64,000 nucleotides of DNA from Kluyvera sp036759925. Its GTDB lineage: Bacteria > Pseudomonadota > Gammaproteobacteria > Enterobacterales > Enterobacteriaceae. The DNA lies in NCBI RefSeq assembly GCF_036759925.1, contig NZ_JAPKIB010000002.1:310001-374000 (forward strand), given 5' to 3'. The translations under genes were made by a program, and so were the position numbers. Below are positions 16,476-26,041 of the stretch, one piece after another (within the stretch, counting starts at the first letter, position 1; every line of letters starts with the position of its first letter). The notes under the pieces were generated by a model that ran no database searches, was not told the origin of the DNA, and saw only the letters and a list, made by a program, of their open reading frames with translations.

Positions 16476-17963
16476 TTAGATAAGTTTCAGCGAGATCCAG
16501 TACAGCACGCCGGACAGAATGATAGAGGCCGGCAGGGTGAAGACCCAGGCCATCAGGATGTTGGTCACGGTTTTACGCTGTAACCCGCCGCCATCAACCA
16601 GCATGGTACCCGCCACGGAAGAGGAGAGTACGTGCGTCGTGGAGACCGGCATCCCGGTATAGCTTGCCAGACCGATGGACACCGCAGAGGTCATCTGCGC
16701 GGCCATACCCTGAGCGTAGGTCATGCCTTTCTTACCGATTTTCTCACCGATAGTGGTGGCAACGCGACGCCAGCCGATCATGGTACCAATACCCAGCGCC
16801 AGTGCGACCGCCATAATAATCCAGATTGGCGCGTACTCAATGGTGCTCAGCATGTCGGTTTTCAGTTTCTTCAACAGACGCTGATCGTCGGCATTCACTT
16901 CCGGCATCTTCGCCACTTTATCGGTGGTATCAGAGATGCAGAGCATGATGCGACGCAATTGGCTACGCTGTTCTATTGAGAGCTTGTCGTAGCTTTCGAT
17001 CCCGGTCAGCATCGCCTTCGTACGGTCAAGCGCGTTGATGGTGTTAGCCGGATGGCAATGGAACTCAGTGGCTTCCAGTGCCGCAGGGGTTAACGGATCA
17101 GCGCTGTTTTGCACTTTCAGCAGCAGCTCAGGCCGTTGCTGGAAGAAGGTTTCAACGTTATTGACCGCATCACGGGTACGGGTGATTTCGTAGCCGGAAG
17201 CGTTCATGTTAACCACGAAACCTGCCGGAGCAACGCCAATCAACACCAGCATGACCAGACCAATGCCTTTCTGACCATCGTTCGCGCCGTGGGAGAATGC
17301 CACGCCAATTGCGGAGAGGATCAGAGCAATACGGGTCCAGAATGGCGGCTTTTTCTTACCGTCTTTCTTTTCACGTTCAGCAGGAGTCAGGTGGATACGG
17401 GCGCGTTTTTTGGTGCCGTTCCAGTAACGACGCAGCAGGAAAATCAGACCGCCAGCAAAGACCAGACCCACAATTGGCGACACAATCAACGAGGCGAAAA
17501 TGTTAATCACTTTCGGGATGTTGAGTGCATCAACCACGGACGTTCCGGTCATCATCGCATTGGTTAAACCAATACCGATAATGGCACCGATGAGCGTGTG
17601 GGAACTGGACGCAGGCAGACCAAAATACCAGGTGCCGAGGTTCCAGATAATAGCCGCCAACAGCATGGAAAAGACCATGGCGAGGCCGTGAGCGGAGCCC
17701 ATATTGAGCAACAGATCCGTCGGCAGCATATGCACGATGGCATAAGCTACACTCAGGCCGCCCAACAGAACGCCGAAGAAGTTAAAGATCGCAGCCATCG
17801 CCACAGCAAGCTGCGAACGCATAGCGCGAGTATAAATTACGGTAGCCACTGCGTTAGCCGTATCGTGGAAGCCGTTAATCGCTTCGTAGAAAAGAACAAA
17901 CAACAGTGCCAGTACTAACAACAGCCCGGTATGTAAATCCAGACCAGCAAACAAATGTAACAT
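16476..17963 (-). CDS. pitA: low-affinity inorganic phosphate transporter PitA
   Basis: 495 aa (E. coli PitA 499), an inner-membrane H+/metal-phosphate symporter. The two Pit signature halves are visible: EAINGFHDTANAVATVIYT near the N terminus and GANDGQKGIGLVMLVLIG at mid-protein, each within about five membrane helices, with a long hydrophilic loop around residues 240-340. Same position and orientation relative to uspB and yhiN as in E. coli. Confidence 0.96.
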   Translation of the reverse strand: MLHLFAGLDLHTGLLLVLALLFVLFYEAINGFHDTANAVATVIYTRAMRSQLAVAMAAIFNFFGVLLGGLSVAYAIVHMLPTDLLLNMGSAHGLAMVFSMLLAAIIWNLGTWYFGLPASSSHTLIGAIIGIGLTNAMMTGTSVVDALNIPKVINIFASLIVSPIVGLVFAGGLIFLLRRYWNGTKKRARIHLTPAEREKKDGKKKPPFWTRIALILSAIGVAFSHGANDGQKGIGLVMLVLIGVAPAGFVVNMNASGYEITRTRDAVNNVETFFQQRPELLLKVQNSADPLTPAALEATEFHCHPANTINALDRTKAMLTGIESYDKLSIEQRSQLRRIMLCISDTTDKVAKMPEVNADDQRLLKKLKTDMLSTIEYAPIWIIMAVALALGIGTMIGWRRVATTIGEKIGKKGMTYAQGMAAQMTSAVSIGLASYTGMPVSTTHVLSSSVAGTMLVDGGGLQRKTVTNILMAWVFTLPASIILSGVLYWISLKLI

Positions 17964-18193
17964 AGGACGTTACGCCATTTTGAGGACATGAACGCGCGGC
18001 ATTATCAGGGACATTGGCGGCGCGGGCAAAGTGAAATCTCTATTTTTTTTGATATTTATCCATACTATTTTAAAGGCCAGAAAGAATTATTTATTTTGTA
18101 TCAATCGGATAAGTCGGGTTTGTGGATATTTCACTGGTACGACTTCGGTGAAAAATTTACAATTCCCGACAATACCTAAGTTGAGGATAGTGC

Positions 18194-19384
18194 GTGGAAA
18201 GGTTTGATGCCATTGTAGTAGGTGCCGGAGCGGCAGGAATGTTTTGTGCCGCCATGGCTGGACAGGCAGGGCGCCGCGTTTTGCTGCTGGATAACGGTAA
18301 AAAACCGGGGCGTAAAATCCTGATGTCCGGCGGCGGTCGCTGCAATTTTACTAACCTTTATGTCGAACCCGCGGCATATCTGAGCCAAAACCCGCATTTC
18401 TGCAAATCTGCGCTGGCGCGCTATACCCAATGGGACTTTATCGACATGGTCGGCAAGCACGGTATTGCCTGGCATGAAAAGACCCTCGGGCAGCTTTTCT
18501 GCGATGACTCCGCCGATCAAATCGTGGCGATGCTGGTCGCCGAGTGCGAAAAGGGCAACGTGACCACGCGCCTGCGTAGCGAAATCCTGAGCGTCACCCG
18601 CGACGACGAAGGCTACACCCTGCAGCTCAACGGCGATGAGGTGTCGGCAGATAAGCTGGTGATTGCCAGCGGCGGCCTGTCGATGCCGGGCCTTGGGGCG
18701 ACGCCGTTCGGTTATAAGGTTGCCGAGCAGTTTGGTCTGAAGGTGCTGCCAACCCGCGCGGGCCTGGTGCCGTTTACGCTGCACAAGCCAATGCTCGAAC
18801 AGCTGCAGGTGCTTTCTGGCGTGTCAGTGCCGTCGTTCATCACCGCACAGGACGGCACCGTGTTCCGCGAAAGTCTGCTTTTCACCCACCGTGGCCTATC
18901 TGGCCCGGCAGTGCTGCAAATCTCAAGTTATTGGCAGGCGGGCGAGTTCGTGAGTATTAATTTACTGCCGGATATCGACCTGGCAGACTTCCTCGACGTC
19001 CAGCGCGCCGAGCATCCGAACCAGAGCCTGAAAAATACGCTGGCGATGCAGCTGCCAAAACGTCTGGTCGAATGCCTGCAACAGCTAGGACAAATTCCTG
19101 ACGTCACCCTTAAGCAGTTGAACGTTCGTGAGCAGCAAACGCTGGTTGATACCCTGACCGACTGGCGCGTGCAGCCAAACGGCACCGAAGGCTATCGCAC
19201 GGCGGAAGTGACGCTGGGCGGCGTTGACACCAACGAACTCTCTTCACGTACTATGGAAGCGAAGAAAGCGCCGGGGCTGTACTTTATCGGCGAAGTGATG
19301 GACGTGACCGGCTGGCTGGGCGGTTATAACTTCCAGTGGGCGTGGTCCAGCGCCTGGGCATGTGCGCAGGCGTTGGCGGAATAG
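18194..19384 (+). CDS. yhiN: HI0933-family flavoprotein YhiN
   Basis: 396 aa from a GTG start (E. coli YhiN 400 aa, nearly identical N-terminus). FAD/NAD(P)-binding oxidoreductase of the BaiN/HI0933 family, with VGAGAAGMFCA at the N terminus, GKKPGRKILMSGGGRCNFTN and the C-terminal GEVMDVTGWLGGYNFQWAW. The reaction in vivo is not known. Its TAG stop lies only 2 bp from the stop of convergent scrR, so the sucrose cassette joins the backbone directly at this gene end. Confidence 0.94.
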   Translation: MERFDAIVVGAGAAGMFCAAMAGQAGRRVLLLDNGKKPGRKILMSGGGRCNFTNLYVEPAAYLSQNPHFCKSALARYTQWDFIDMVGKHGIAWHEKTLGQLFCDDSADQIVAMLVAECEKGNVTTRLRSEILSVTRDDEGYTLQLNGDEVSADKLVIASGGLSMPGLGATPFGYKVAEQFGLKVLPTRAGLVPFTLHKPMLEQLQVLSGVSVPSFITAQDGTVFRESLLFTHRGLSGPAVLQISSYWQAGEFVSINLLPDIDLADFLDVQRAEHPNQSLKNTLAMQLPKRLVECLQQLGQIPDVTLKQLNVREQQTLVDTLTDWRVQPNGTEGYRTAEVTLGGVDTNELSSRTMEAKKAPGLYFIGEVMDVTGWLGGYNFQWAWSSAWACAQALAE

Positions 19385-19386
19385 CA

Positions 19387-20391
19387 TCAGCGGTGGCGGA
19401 GTTGTAACGTCGCAGGCAGGTAGCGCTGTAGCGATGGTGGCGTCTTGCCTTCAATCAGCTGGCTAATCATGTCATAGCAGTGCCAGGCAAGCTGGCGGTT
19501 ATCCTGTTGAACAGTATCAATACGCAGCGACAGCGAATCGTAGAGATAGTGATCGTCAAAGCTTGCCAGATGAATATCGGAATCCAGCAAATGATGCTGA
19601 CTCATAAAGCGCAGCACCCCTTCAAGTAGTCCACAGGCGGCGGTAAACACCGCCTTAGGTGGTCGGCCAAGTCGGGCACAAAGGGCGGCGAACATCTCAT
19701 AGCCGGAGCTAGGATGATAGTTGCCGTTGATCACCCATTCCGGACGTAGTTCGATACCTGCCTGAGCTAAACCTTGTGTGAACCCGGCCAGACGGTCACG
19801 GGAGGGCGATAGTCGTGGCTGCCCGCCTAAAAACCAAAACTCATCGCTATGCTGAGGCGCAATGCGGGAAATCAGATCTGCCGTCGGGGTAATCGAGTCG
19901 GTCATCACCAGAGGCAGCGTGCTTTCATTAGGACAGCGGTCAAACAGCACCACCGGCAATTGTTCGCTGAGTTTGATGTAGTCGGCATCATTATGCATGC
20001 AGGACGCAACAATAAGCCCGTCTACCTGACGGGCAATCATATTGTTGACCACCATGTTCTCCTGACCGGGATTTTCATCGGTACAGGAGATAAGCAGCTG
20101 CACGCCCGCTTCGCGGCACAGCATCTCGAGTTCGTGGGAAAAGACGGCAAAGCCGTAGTTCGTTATCTCCGGCACCACCAGTCCGATGGTGTGACTGCGG
20201 TTATCGCGCAACGAGCGTGCATGAATGCTCGGCTGATAGTGCTGCTCACGGGCGATCGCCTGAACGCGATCGCGCGTTTCCTGCGCTACGCGTAGCTCTT
20301 TGCCACGCCCGTTCAGCACCAGGCTGGCGGTCGCTTTAGAAACGCCCGCCAGTTCGGCGATATCTTTAATAGTAACGCGTTTGGTTTTCAT
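19387..20391 (-). CDS. scrR: sucrose operon repressor ScrR (LacI family)
   Basis: 334 aa. LacI-type helix-turn-helix at residues ~5-30 (RVTIKDIAELAGVSKATASLVLNG) and a periplasmic-binding-protein-like core. Directly follows scrB and closely resembles ScrR of the scr regulons of pUR400 and Klebsiella, where it represses scrK and scrYAB and is released by fructose or fructose-1-phosphate. Three matching operators lie upstream of scrK and scrY. The 30-bp gap from scrB suggests joint transcription. Confidence 0.94.
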   Translation of the reverse strand: MKTKRVTIKDIAELAGVSKATASLVLNGRGKELRVAQETRDRVQAIAREQHYQPSIHARSLRDNRSHTIGLVVPEITNYGFAVFSHELEMLCREAGVQLLISCTDENPGQENMVVNNMIARQVDGLIVASCMHNDADYIKLSEQLPVVLFDRCPNESTLPLVMTDSITPTADLISRIAPQHSDEFWFLGGQPRLSPSRDRLAGFTQGLAQAGIELRPEWVINGNYHPSSGYEMFAALCARLGRPPKAVFTAACGLLEGVLRFMSQHHLLDSDIHLASFDDHYLYDSLSLRIDTVQQDNRQLAWHCYDMISQLIEGKTPPSLQRYLPATLQLRHR

Positions 20392-20421
20392 TACGACGCC
20401 ATGAGCATGAAAGTAGGGCGC

Positions 20422-21822
20422 TTATTCTACCATGCATGTCCGTAGCGGCCAGTAACAGAATGCACCCGGCGTTTTGCCTGTCACCACTAACTGCGCCGGA
20501 TAGACCGGGAAATAACGACTGCTCATCACCCCTTCTCCGTCGTTAATGAAAATTTCCACACTTGACTGGTCGATGAAAATCCGTAGCGAGCGGACCTCTC
20601 CGCGCCAGTAGCGAGTGTGTATTTCGTCGCTGGCAAGGCTGCGTCTCATTAGGCGGATACCGTCGGCATCTCGCTGTAGGGTTAAGGCACCGCCAAAGTC
20701 GATGCTTAACGCCTCGCTGCGGTCGGTATCCAGGGCGATTTCCATCGGTGACAGCGGGAGTGGACCATCCTGCCAGACGTGCGTTTCATCGCGTAACGCG
20801 GTAAGTTCGCGCAGCGGGCGTTGGTAGAGCTTTCCGTCGATAAACTCCAGCTCACGCAGACAGGTCATCTGGTGTATCCAGCCGTTAGCAAGCGTCGGCT
20901 GACGCATTTCTTCTCCATCCGGCACGCCCATCCAACCGACCAGTAGTCGGCGACCGTCACTGGTCTGTAGGGTTTGTGGGGCGTAAAATTCAAACCCAGC
21001 ATCCAGCTCGTGTAATTCGCCGTGTTGGAAAGTGGCGCGTTCGTAGTCGAACGCTCCGGCCATCCACACTGCCGGGTAGGTGTTGAGATAACGCTCTTTC
21101 TCTCGGGCTACCCCCTGCGGGCAGCAGATCAGGACATGCTGGTCGCCGAGTGGAAACAGATCCGGGCACTCCCACATATAACCAGCGTCATCCAGACCGT
21201 TGATAGCGTAACCGGCTATTTCGCCTTCATTGCTCCACTGATGCAGGTCGGCAGAGCTGAACAGCAGCACCTTACCGCGTTTTTGCAGATCCTGCGCCCC
21301 CAGCACCATGTACCAGCGACCTTCATGCTGCCAGACCTTAGGGTCGCGGACGTGACCGGTATAGCCTTCCGGCAGCGGCAATACCGGGCCGAGCTTAGTA
21401 AAAGTACCGTCGGCATTTTCTGTAGCCAGGCATTGCCACGCGGTTCGGCTTCCATCGTCGAACTTGACGTTGCCGGTATAGCACAGGGTGAGCGTACCGT
21501 GGTTATCCACCGCGCTGCCGGAATAGCAGCCGTTGCGGTCATATTCTTCGTCCGGCATGAGCGCAATGGGCTCATGCCGCCAGTGCAGAAGATCGTCAGA
21601 GCTCCAGTGCGCCCAGCATTTGAACTTATGATCGCAGGCGAGCGGATTCCATTGGTAAAACAGGTGATAGCGTCCGGCAAATTCGACAAAACCGTTGGGA
21701 TCGTTCATCAGCCCGGTGACTGGCGCATGATGCCAACGAGGGTAGTGACTGTCGGCCAATGCTCGCGGTTGGCCCTGCATAACGGCCTGCAAAATCGCAG
21801 GCAGTCGGGATGGAAGTGACAT
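20422..21822 (-). CDS. scrB: sucrose-6-phosphate hydrolase
   Basis: 466 aa, the same length as ScrB of pUR400 and very similar along its length. A GH32 enzyme that splits sucrose-6-phosphate, delivered by ScrA, to glucose-6-phosphate and fructose. The three acidic catalytic blocks are visible: GLMNDPNG (nucleophile Asp), HVRDPKVW and MWECPDLF (acid/base Glu). The start codon overlaps the scrA stop by one base (TAATG), so translation is coupled. Confidence 0.97.
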   Translation of the reverse strand: MSLPSRLPAILQAVMQGQPRALADSHYPRWHHAPVTGLMNDPNGFVEFAGRYHLFYQWNPLACDHKFKCWAHWSSDDLLHWRHEPIALMPDEEYDRNGCYSGSAVDNHGTLTLCYTGNVKFDDGSRTAWQCLATENADGTFTKLGPVLPLPEGYTGHVRDPKVWQHEGRWYMVLGAQDLQKRGKVLLFSSADLHQWSNEGEIAGYAINGLDDAGYMWECPDLFPLGDQHVLICCPQGVAREKERYLNTYPAVWMAGAFDYERATFQHGELHELDAGFEFYAPQTLQTSDGRRLLVGWMGVPDGEEMRQPTLANGWIHQMTCLRELEFIDGKLYQRPLRELTALRDETHVWQDGPLPLSPMEIALDTDRSEALSIDFGGALTLQRDADGIRLMRRSLASDEIHTRYWRGEVRSLRIFIDQSSVEIFINDGEGVMSSRYFPVYPAQLVVTGKTPGAFCYWPLRTCMVE

Positions 21823-23192
21823 TATTCAGCGTCCGTTTTGTATTTTAGAACCAGGGAAACAACAAAGGCGACACCAAAGGCGATGATCATCCCGATAATG
21901 TAGTTCAGCAGCGAACTGGCCTGTACAATAGCCATACCAGGGATAGCCGTCAGGCCGACCGCCGTCATGTAGACATGCATTGACACCACCCATGCACCGC
22001 CTGCCGCCCCGCCGATAAGTGCGGCGATAAACGGTTTCACAAAGCGTAAGTTGATACCAAAAATGGCCGCTTCAGTGATGCCCAGCATGGCAGAAAACGC
22101 CGATGGCAGGGTAATGGCTTTGATTTTTGCGTCTTTAGTTTTAAACCATACTGCCAGGCAGGCACCGCCCTGGGCGACGTTAGACATGGCCCATATTGGG
22201 AGCAGGAAGTTGACGCCGATTGATGGATTGCCCAGCAGTCCGGCTTCGATAGCGTGGAAGCTGTGGTGAATACCGGTAATAACGATAACCGAATAGAGAC
22301 CGCCAAATAGCAGTCCGGCCAGCCAGCCAGCGTGGGTAATCAGGGTACTGAGCACAAACGAAATGCCATCGCCCAGTGCGCGACCTGCCGGGCCAATGAT
22401 CAGCAGCGCAATAAAGCCGGAAATAATCACGGTCAGGAACGGTGTCAGAATTAGATCCAGGGCATCAGGGATCGCGCGGCGCAACTGTTTCTCCACGATG
22501 CTCATAAACCACACCGCCAGCAGTACCGGGAACACGGTGCCCTGGTAGCCAATCATGGCAATTTCGAGGCCGAAGAAGTCCATGGTCTGGAAACCCGAAG
22601 CAACCCCCCAGGCGTTGGTCAGCGCGGGGTGAGTCAGAATACCGCCCAGCGTTGCACCGAGATAGGGGTTACCGCCGAATTCACGGGCGGCAGTGAAGCC
22701 AATCAGAATCGGCAGAATAATAAACGCCGCCGAACTGAACATATCCAGCATGATGTAGATGGCGTTACCTGGGTCAACCCAGCCGTAGGTTTTGACCATC
22801 CCCAATAGGCCCATGAGTAAGCCGGAGGCGACAATCGCTGGGATAATCGGCACAAAGATGTTTGACAACAGGCGGGCAATCCGCTGGAACGGGTTCAGTT
22901 TTTTGGCTGCGATGTTGGCGGTTTCCGATTTGCTGGATTCGCTAATCCCTGCCACTTGAATAAAGGCGGCGTAGACTTTATTCACCACGCCGGTGCCGAA
23001 GATTATCTGCATCTGTCCGGCATTACTAAAACAGCCCTTAACCCCTTCAACCTGGCCGATCGCCTGGCGATCGGCCAGTGAATCATTGACCAGGACCAGT
23101 CGCAGGCGTGTAGCACAGTGCGCTGCGCTGGCGATATTTTCCTTGCCTCCCAGAAGCGGAAGCAGCGAGCGGGAAATTTGTTCAAAATCCAT
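21822..23192 (-). CDS. scrA: sucrose-specific PTS enzyme IIBC
   Basis: 456 aa starting MDFEQISRSLLPLLGG, the length of known ScrA. The IIB domain (residues ~1-90) holds the phosphorylated cysteine in AAHCATRLRLVL; the IIC domain follows with about ten membrane helices (VPIIPAIVASGLLMG onward). Imports and phosphorylates sucrose; the IIA function is supplied by the glucose IIA (Crr) in known systems. The longer frame to 23222 is not needed. Preceded by scrY (137 bp) and overlapping scrB. Confidence 0.96.
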   Translation of the reverse strand: MDFEQISRSLLPLLGGKENIASAAHCATRLRLVLVNDSLADRQAIGQVEGVKGCFSNAGQMQIIFGTGVVNKVYAAFIQVAGISESSKSETANIAAKKLNPFQRIARLLSNIFVPIIPAIVASGLLMGLLGMVKTYGWVDPGNAIYIMLDMFSSAAFIILPILIGFTAAREFGGNPYLGATLGGILTHPALTNAWGVASGFQTMDFFGLEIAMIGYQGTVFPVLLAVWFMSIVEKQLRRAIPDALDLILTPFLTVIISGFIALLIIGPAGRALGDGISFVLSTLITHAGWLAGLLFGGLYSVIVITGIHHSFHAIEAGLLGNPSIGVNFLLPIWAMSNVAQGGACLAVWFKTKDAKIKAITLPSAFSAMLGITEAAIFGINLRFVKPFIAALIGGAAGGAWVVSMHVYMTAVGLTAIPGMAIVQASSLLNYIIGMIIAFGVAFVVSLVLKYKTDAE

Positions 23193-23328
23193 AGAACCCT
23201 CTGTATGCGTTATTATTTTCATACTGCCAGCCCGATAAAACGGGAGGCAGTTTCTGCGTTATGATGGTTTTTGCGGCGTCGAAACAGGCTTCGCCGCCGC
23301 GTTTATTGTGTTCGTCAAACCCTAACTG

Positions 23329-24846
23329 TCAGAACCAGGTTTCCATCTGAACGCCAAAGTTCCACTCGCCGCCAGCGCTGAAGCCGCTGCTACCAAAGGC
23401 ATCATTGCTGGCGTAATTATCCAGCTTTTTGCTCCAGTCCATCCAGGTGGCAAACAGGCGTAGTTCGGGGCGACTGAAGAAATTACCGATGCTGCCCGCT
23501 TTCAACGTTGGAGCGAAGGTGAGTTTATAGAAACTCCCATTCACTGCGTTGCGATCTTTGTAGCCTTCTGGCTGCAGGTCCATGTATTGGTAGCTACCTT
23601 CGTAGGCGAGAGCAAAGTTATCGGTGATCTCCTGGATTAGGCGCATGTTAAAGGTGACCCATTCGTAGCTGTCGCCTTTGACGTAGCGGTCTTTACTGCT
23701 TTGCGCCAATACTGCGGGTGCGATATGCCATCTTGAGCTCAGCGGCGTCGTACCATAGCTGGCGAAGCGCCAGGTATTGGCATCGTCGAGCAGCGCGCCG
23801 TCCGAGCCGATACCTTTGACCTCCGCCCCTAAACCGTGACCGTAGAGCAGGGCGGTTTTGCTGCTGCCCTCGCGTAGGCTGTAGAAACTGTCATTATGCA
23901 GGCCAACCAGCGCGTGTATGCCGTTATTGGCGGCGTCAGTCTGGATGACATCACCATTGGCATCTTTACGATCGTTGTTATCTTTTGCCCGCAAGCCGCT
24001 CACCATTACCTGAACCGGACCGATGAAGTGGTTCATGCTCAGAATGTAGTTCTGCACGTTGTTATCGACGTTTTCCATATCGCCGAAGTTACGTCCGTAA
24101 ATGGAGAAGTTACTGCGCAGGCTGTCATTCCACTTCACGTCGTAGATGCCGCCACCGGTCCCAGCGAGGAACACCACGTCGGAATCGAGCCAGTGGATAT
24201 CAAAATTGTCGCGATCGAAGCGTTTGCCTGCCCACAGCGTGGAACCTTTCAGGGGGCCTTCCAGGCTCGGTAAGTTGCCGAGTTCGGCAAATGCCTGACG
24301 CATATTCAGGTCACTGGAGTCTGCCGACCAGTCGTTATAGGTTTTTTGTCCATCGGCCAGCATGGCTTTGAAGCGGGTGGTTGCGCCGTTTTCCAGCGTC
24401 TGTTTATGTTCGAAATTTAATTCGACGTAGGTATCGGCCTCGTTGCCTAAGCGACCAATCGCCCCACCCGTTTCCCCTGCGGGTGTCAGATAAGGGCCAC
24501 TTTTGCTGCTGGAAGCCGCATCGTTCATCAATAGGCCGGAGCGGGCATAACCGTGGAATTCAAAGCCGCTTTTATCATCGGCTTTCGTTTCAAGCTTAGC
24601 GGTACGTTGAACGACATCCTGGGTAGTTTGCTGCGTTTTTTGCTGCTGGGTCATGAGCTGCTGGATTTTTTTCTCCGCAGACTCGGCGCGATTTTCAGCC
24701 GTTTTTGCTCGGTTTTCTGCTTCCTGCAGACGTTTTTCCTGGGCGATAAGACGGGCTTCGATAGCGCTGAGATCCATTTGAGCGTGGGCTGAAGCAGTGC
24801 CGGCTAGTAGAGCGATAAGAACCGCGAGCGTGCTTTTTTTGTACAT
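23329..24846 (-). CDS. scrY: sucrose porin ScrY
   Basis: 505 aa from MYKKSTLAVLIALLAGTASA, matching ScrY of pUR400 in length and sequence. The signal peptide is followed by an N-terminal coiled-coil extension (residues ~27-85, EARLIAQEKRLQEAENRAKT heptads) and an 18-stranded LamB-type barrel ending VQMETWF. It speeds diffusion of sucrose across the outer membrane. Two ScrR-type operators lie 45 and 104 bp upstream of the start. Confidence 0.95.
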   Translation of the reverse strand: MYKKSTLAVLIALLAGTASAHAQMDLSAIEARLIAQEKRLQEAENRAKTAENRAESAEKKIQQLMTQQQKTQQTTQDVVQRTAKLETKADDKSGFEFHGYARSGLLMNDAASSSKSGPYLTPAGETGGAIGRLGNEADTYVELNFEHKQTLENGATTRFKAMLADGQKTYNDWSADSSDLNMRQAFAELGNLPSLEGPLKGSTLWAGKRFDRDNFDIHWLDSDVVFLAGTGGGIYDVKWNDSLRSNFSIYGRNFGDMENVDNNVQNYILSMNHFIGPVQVMVSGLRAKDNNDRKDANGDVIQTDAANNGIHALVGLHNDSFYSLREGSSKTALLYGHGLGAEVKGIGSDGALLDDANTWRFASYGTTPLSSRWHIAPAVLAQSSKDRYVKGDSYEWVTFNMRLIQEITDNFALAYEGSYQYMDLQPEGYKDRNAVNGSFYKLTFAPTLKAGSIGNFFSRPELRLFATWMDWSKKLDNYASNDAFGSSGFSAGGEWNFGVQMETWF

Positions 24847-24890
24847 GTCGGTTGCATCCAAAGGTAAAGTGAAAAGTAATGTGTTTTTTG

Positions 24891-24904
24891 CTAAATCGGT
24901 TTAG
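24891..24904. promoter_or_regulatory. ScrR operator, promoter-proximal to scrY
   Basis: CTAAATCGGTTTAG, a near-palindrome sharing its core with the other two sites. It lies 45 bp upstream of scrY. Confidence 0.75.
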
Positions 24905-24949
24905 GTGGCATAGTAGACATGACATTTAACATCTTGAAATATATTTTGC

Positions 24950-24961
24950 TAAACCGGTTTA
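24950..24961. promoter_or_regulatory. ScrR operator, distal scrY site
   Basis: Perfect 12-bp palindrome TAAACCGGTTTA flanked by AT-rich DNA. The centre is 58 bp from that of the proximal site, so repressor could bind both sites cooperatively. Confidence 0.82.
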
Positions 24962-24985
24962 ATAATTGTGATGGATGCAACAAAG

Positions 24986-25007
24986 TAGGCCGCCGCGGAG
25001 CGGCCTA
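24986..25007 (-). terminator. hairpin downstream of scrK
   Basis: Perfect 8-bp stem TAGGCCGC / GCGGCCTA with a 6-nt loop just after the scrK stop. It lacks a good U-tract on the minus strand, so it may be an inefficient terminator or an RNA end stabiliser before the scrY promoter. Confidence 0.45.
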
Positions 25008-25012
25008 AGGGA

Positions 25013-25936
25013 TCAAATCGGGTGATCAAGATCGCGCTGATAGGGAAGTGCTGTCATCGCGCCTTTGGCGGTGGTGGCCAATGCTCCGCAGGTTTGCGCA
25101 AGGTTGAGTGTCGGTTCAAGTTCACGACTGTCCTTCGGCATCCCTTTAGCCGCAAGGCCGGTGAGTAATCCGGCGACGAAAGCATCACCCGCACCGGTCG
25201 TGTCCACGCTCACGACAGGCCTGGCGCTGAAATGGATAATCTCCTGTTGGAATGCGGCCAGTACGCCAGCTTTTCCTTGTGTTACCAGCAATAATTCTGT
25301 CTCATAGCGCTCGATGATTTTGGCTATGCCATGCTCTAACTCATTGCTTCCAGTTATGAATTTGAGTTCTTCTTCGGACAATTTCACCACGTCAGCCAGG
25401 CGTAACGCGCGATCGAGGCAGGCGTGGAGTAGCGCCATATCCTGCCAGAGATCCTCGCGAATATTCGGATCAAAGCTGACTCGACCGCCAGAGCGCTTGA
25501 TCTTTTCCATTGCGGAGAAAGTGGTACTGCGACTGGGTTCAGCGCTGAGTGCGATGGAGCAGACGTGTAGCCACTGGTTGGTGGAAAAGTCGGGCAGGTC
25601 AGCTTCCACCAGGAACAGATCCGCGCTGGGGCGCACCATAAAGGTAAATGTCCGCTCGCCCTGTTCATCAAGATCAACCACCACGGTGGAGGTACGGTGC
25701 TGGTGGTCGAAGTGCATATGGCTCACATCAACATGTTCTTGCTGTAGGGTCTGGCGCATAAAATGGCCGAATGGATCGTTGCCAACGCGCCCAATAAAGC
25801 CGCTATCGCCGCCAAGGCGAGCAATGCCTACCGCGACGTTAGCCGGTGCACCACCGGGGCATTGCAGCAGGCGCCCCTCGCTCTCCGGCAGAAGATCGAT
25901 TACCGCATCGCCCAGAACCCACACTTTTGCATTCAT
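25013..25936 (-). CDS. scrK: fructokinase ScrK
   Basis: 307 aa from MNAKVWVLGDAVIDLLPE. A PfkB-family ATP-dependent kinase that phosphorylates the fructose released by ScrB to fructose-6-phosphate. The PfkB signatures GGAPANVAVGIARLGG (N-terminal) and DTTGAGDAFVAGLL (catalytic Asp and anion hole) are present. It has its own operator-bearing promoter and lies upstream of scrY, as in pUR400. Confidence 0.95.
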   Translation of the reverse strand: MNAKVWVLGDAVIDLLPESEGRLLQCPGGAPANVAVGIARLGGDSGFIGRVGNDPFGHFMRQTLQQEHVDVSHMHFDHQHRTSTVVVDLDEQGERTFTFMVRPSADLFLVEADLPDFSTNQWLHVCSIALSAEPSRSTTFSAMEKIKRSGGRVSFDPNIREDLWQDMALLHACLDRALRLADVVKLSEEELKFITGSNELEHGIAKIIERYETELLLVTQGKAGVLAAFQQEIIHFSARPVVSVDTTGAGDAFVAGLLTGLAAKGMPKDSRELEPTLNLAQTCGALATTAKGAMTALPYQRDLDHPI

Positions 25937-25964
25937 GCTGATACTCTCCATAGCTAAACTTAAT

Positions 25965-25976
25965 TAAATCGGTTTA
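25965..25976. promoter_or_regulatory. ScrR operator upstream of scrK
   Basis: TAAATCGGTTTA, one base off the perfect palindrome found before scrY. It lies inside a wider inverted repeat GCTAAAC (25953-25959) / GTTTAGC (25972-25978). Confidence 0.75.
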
Positions 25977-26041
25977 GCATATCGACAACGGGAGTGAAAC
26001 GCTATGAAATAAATACCCAGGAAAGCAGGTAGAATAGTCTG

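Noticed and set aside
17988..18179. 63-codon ORF in the pitA-yhiN intergenic region
   Set aside because: No ribosome-binding site and no recognisable sequence; low-GC promoter DNA easily gives such frames.
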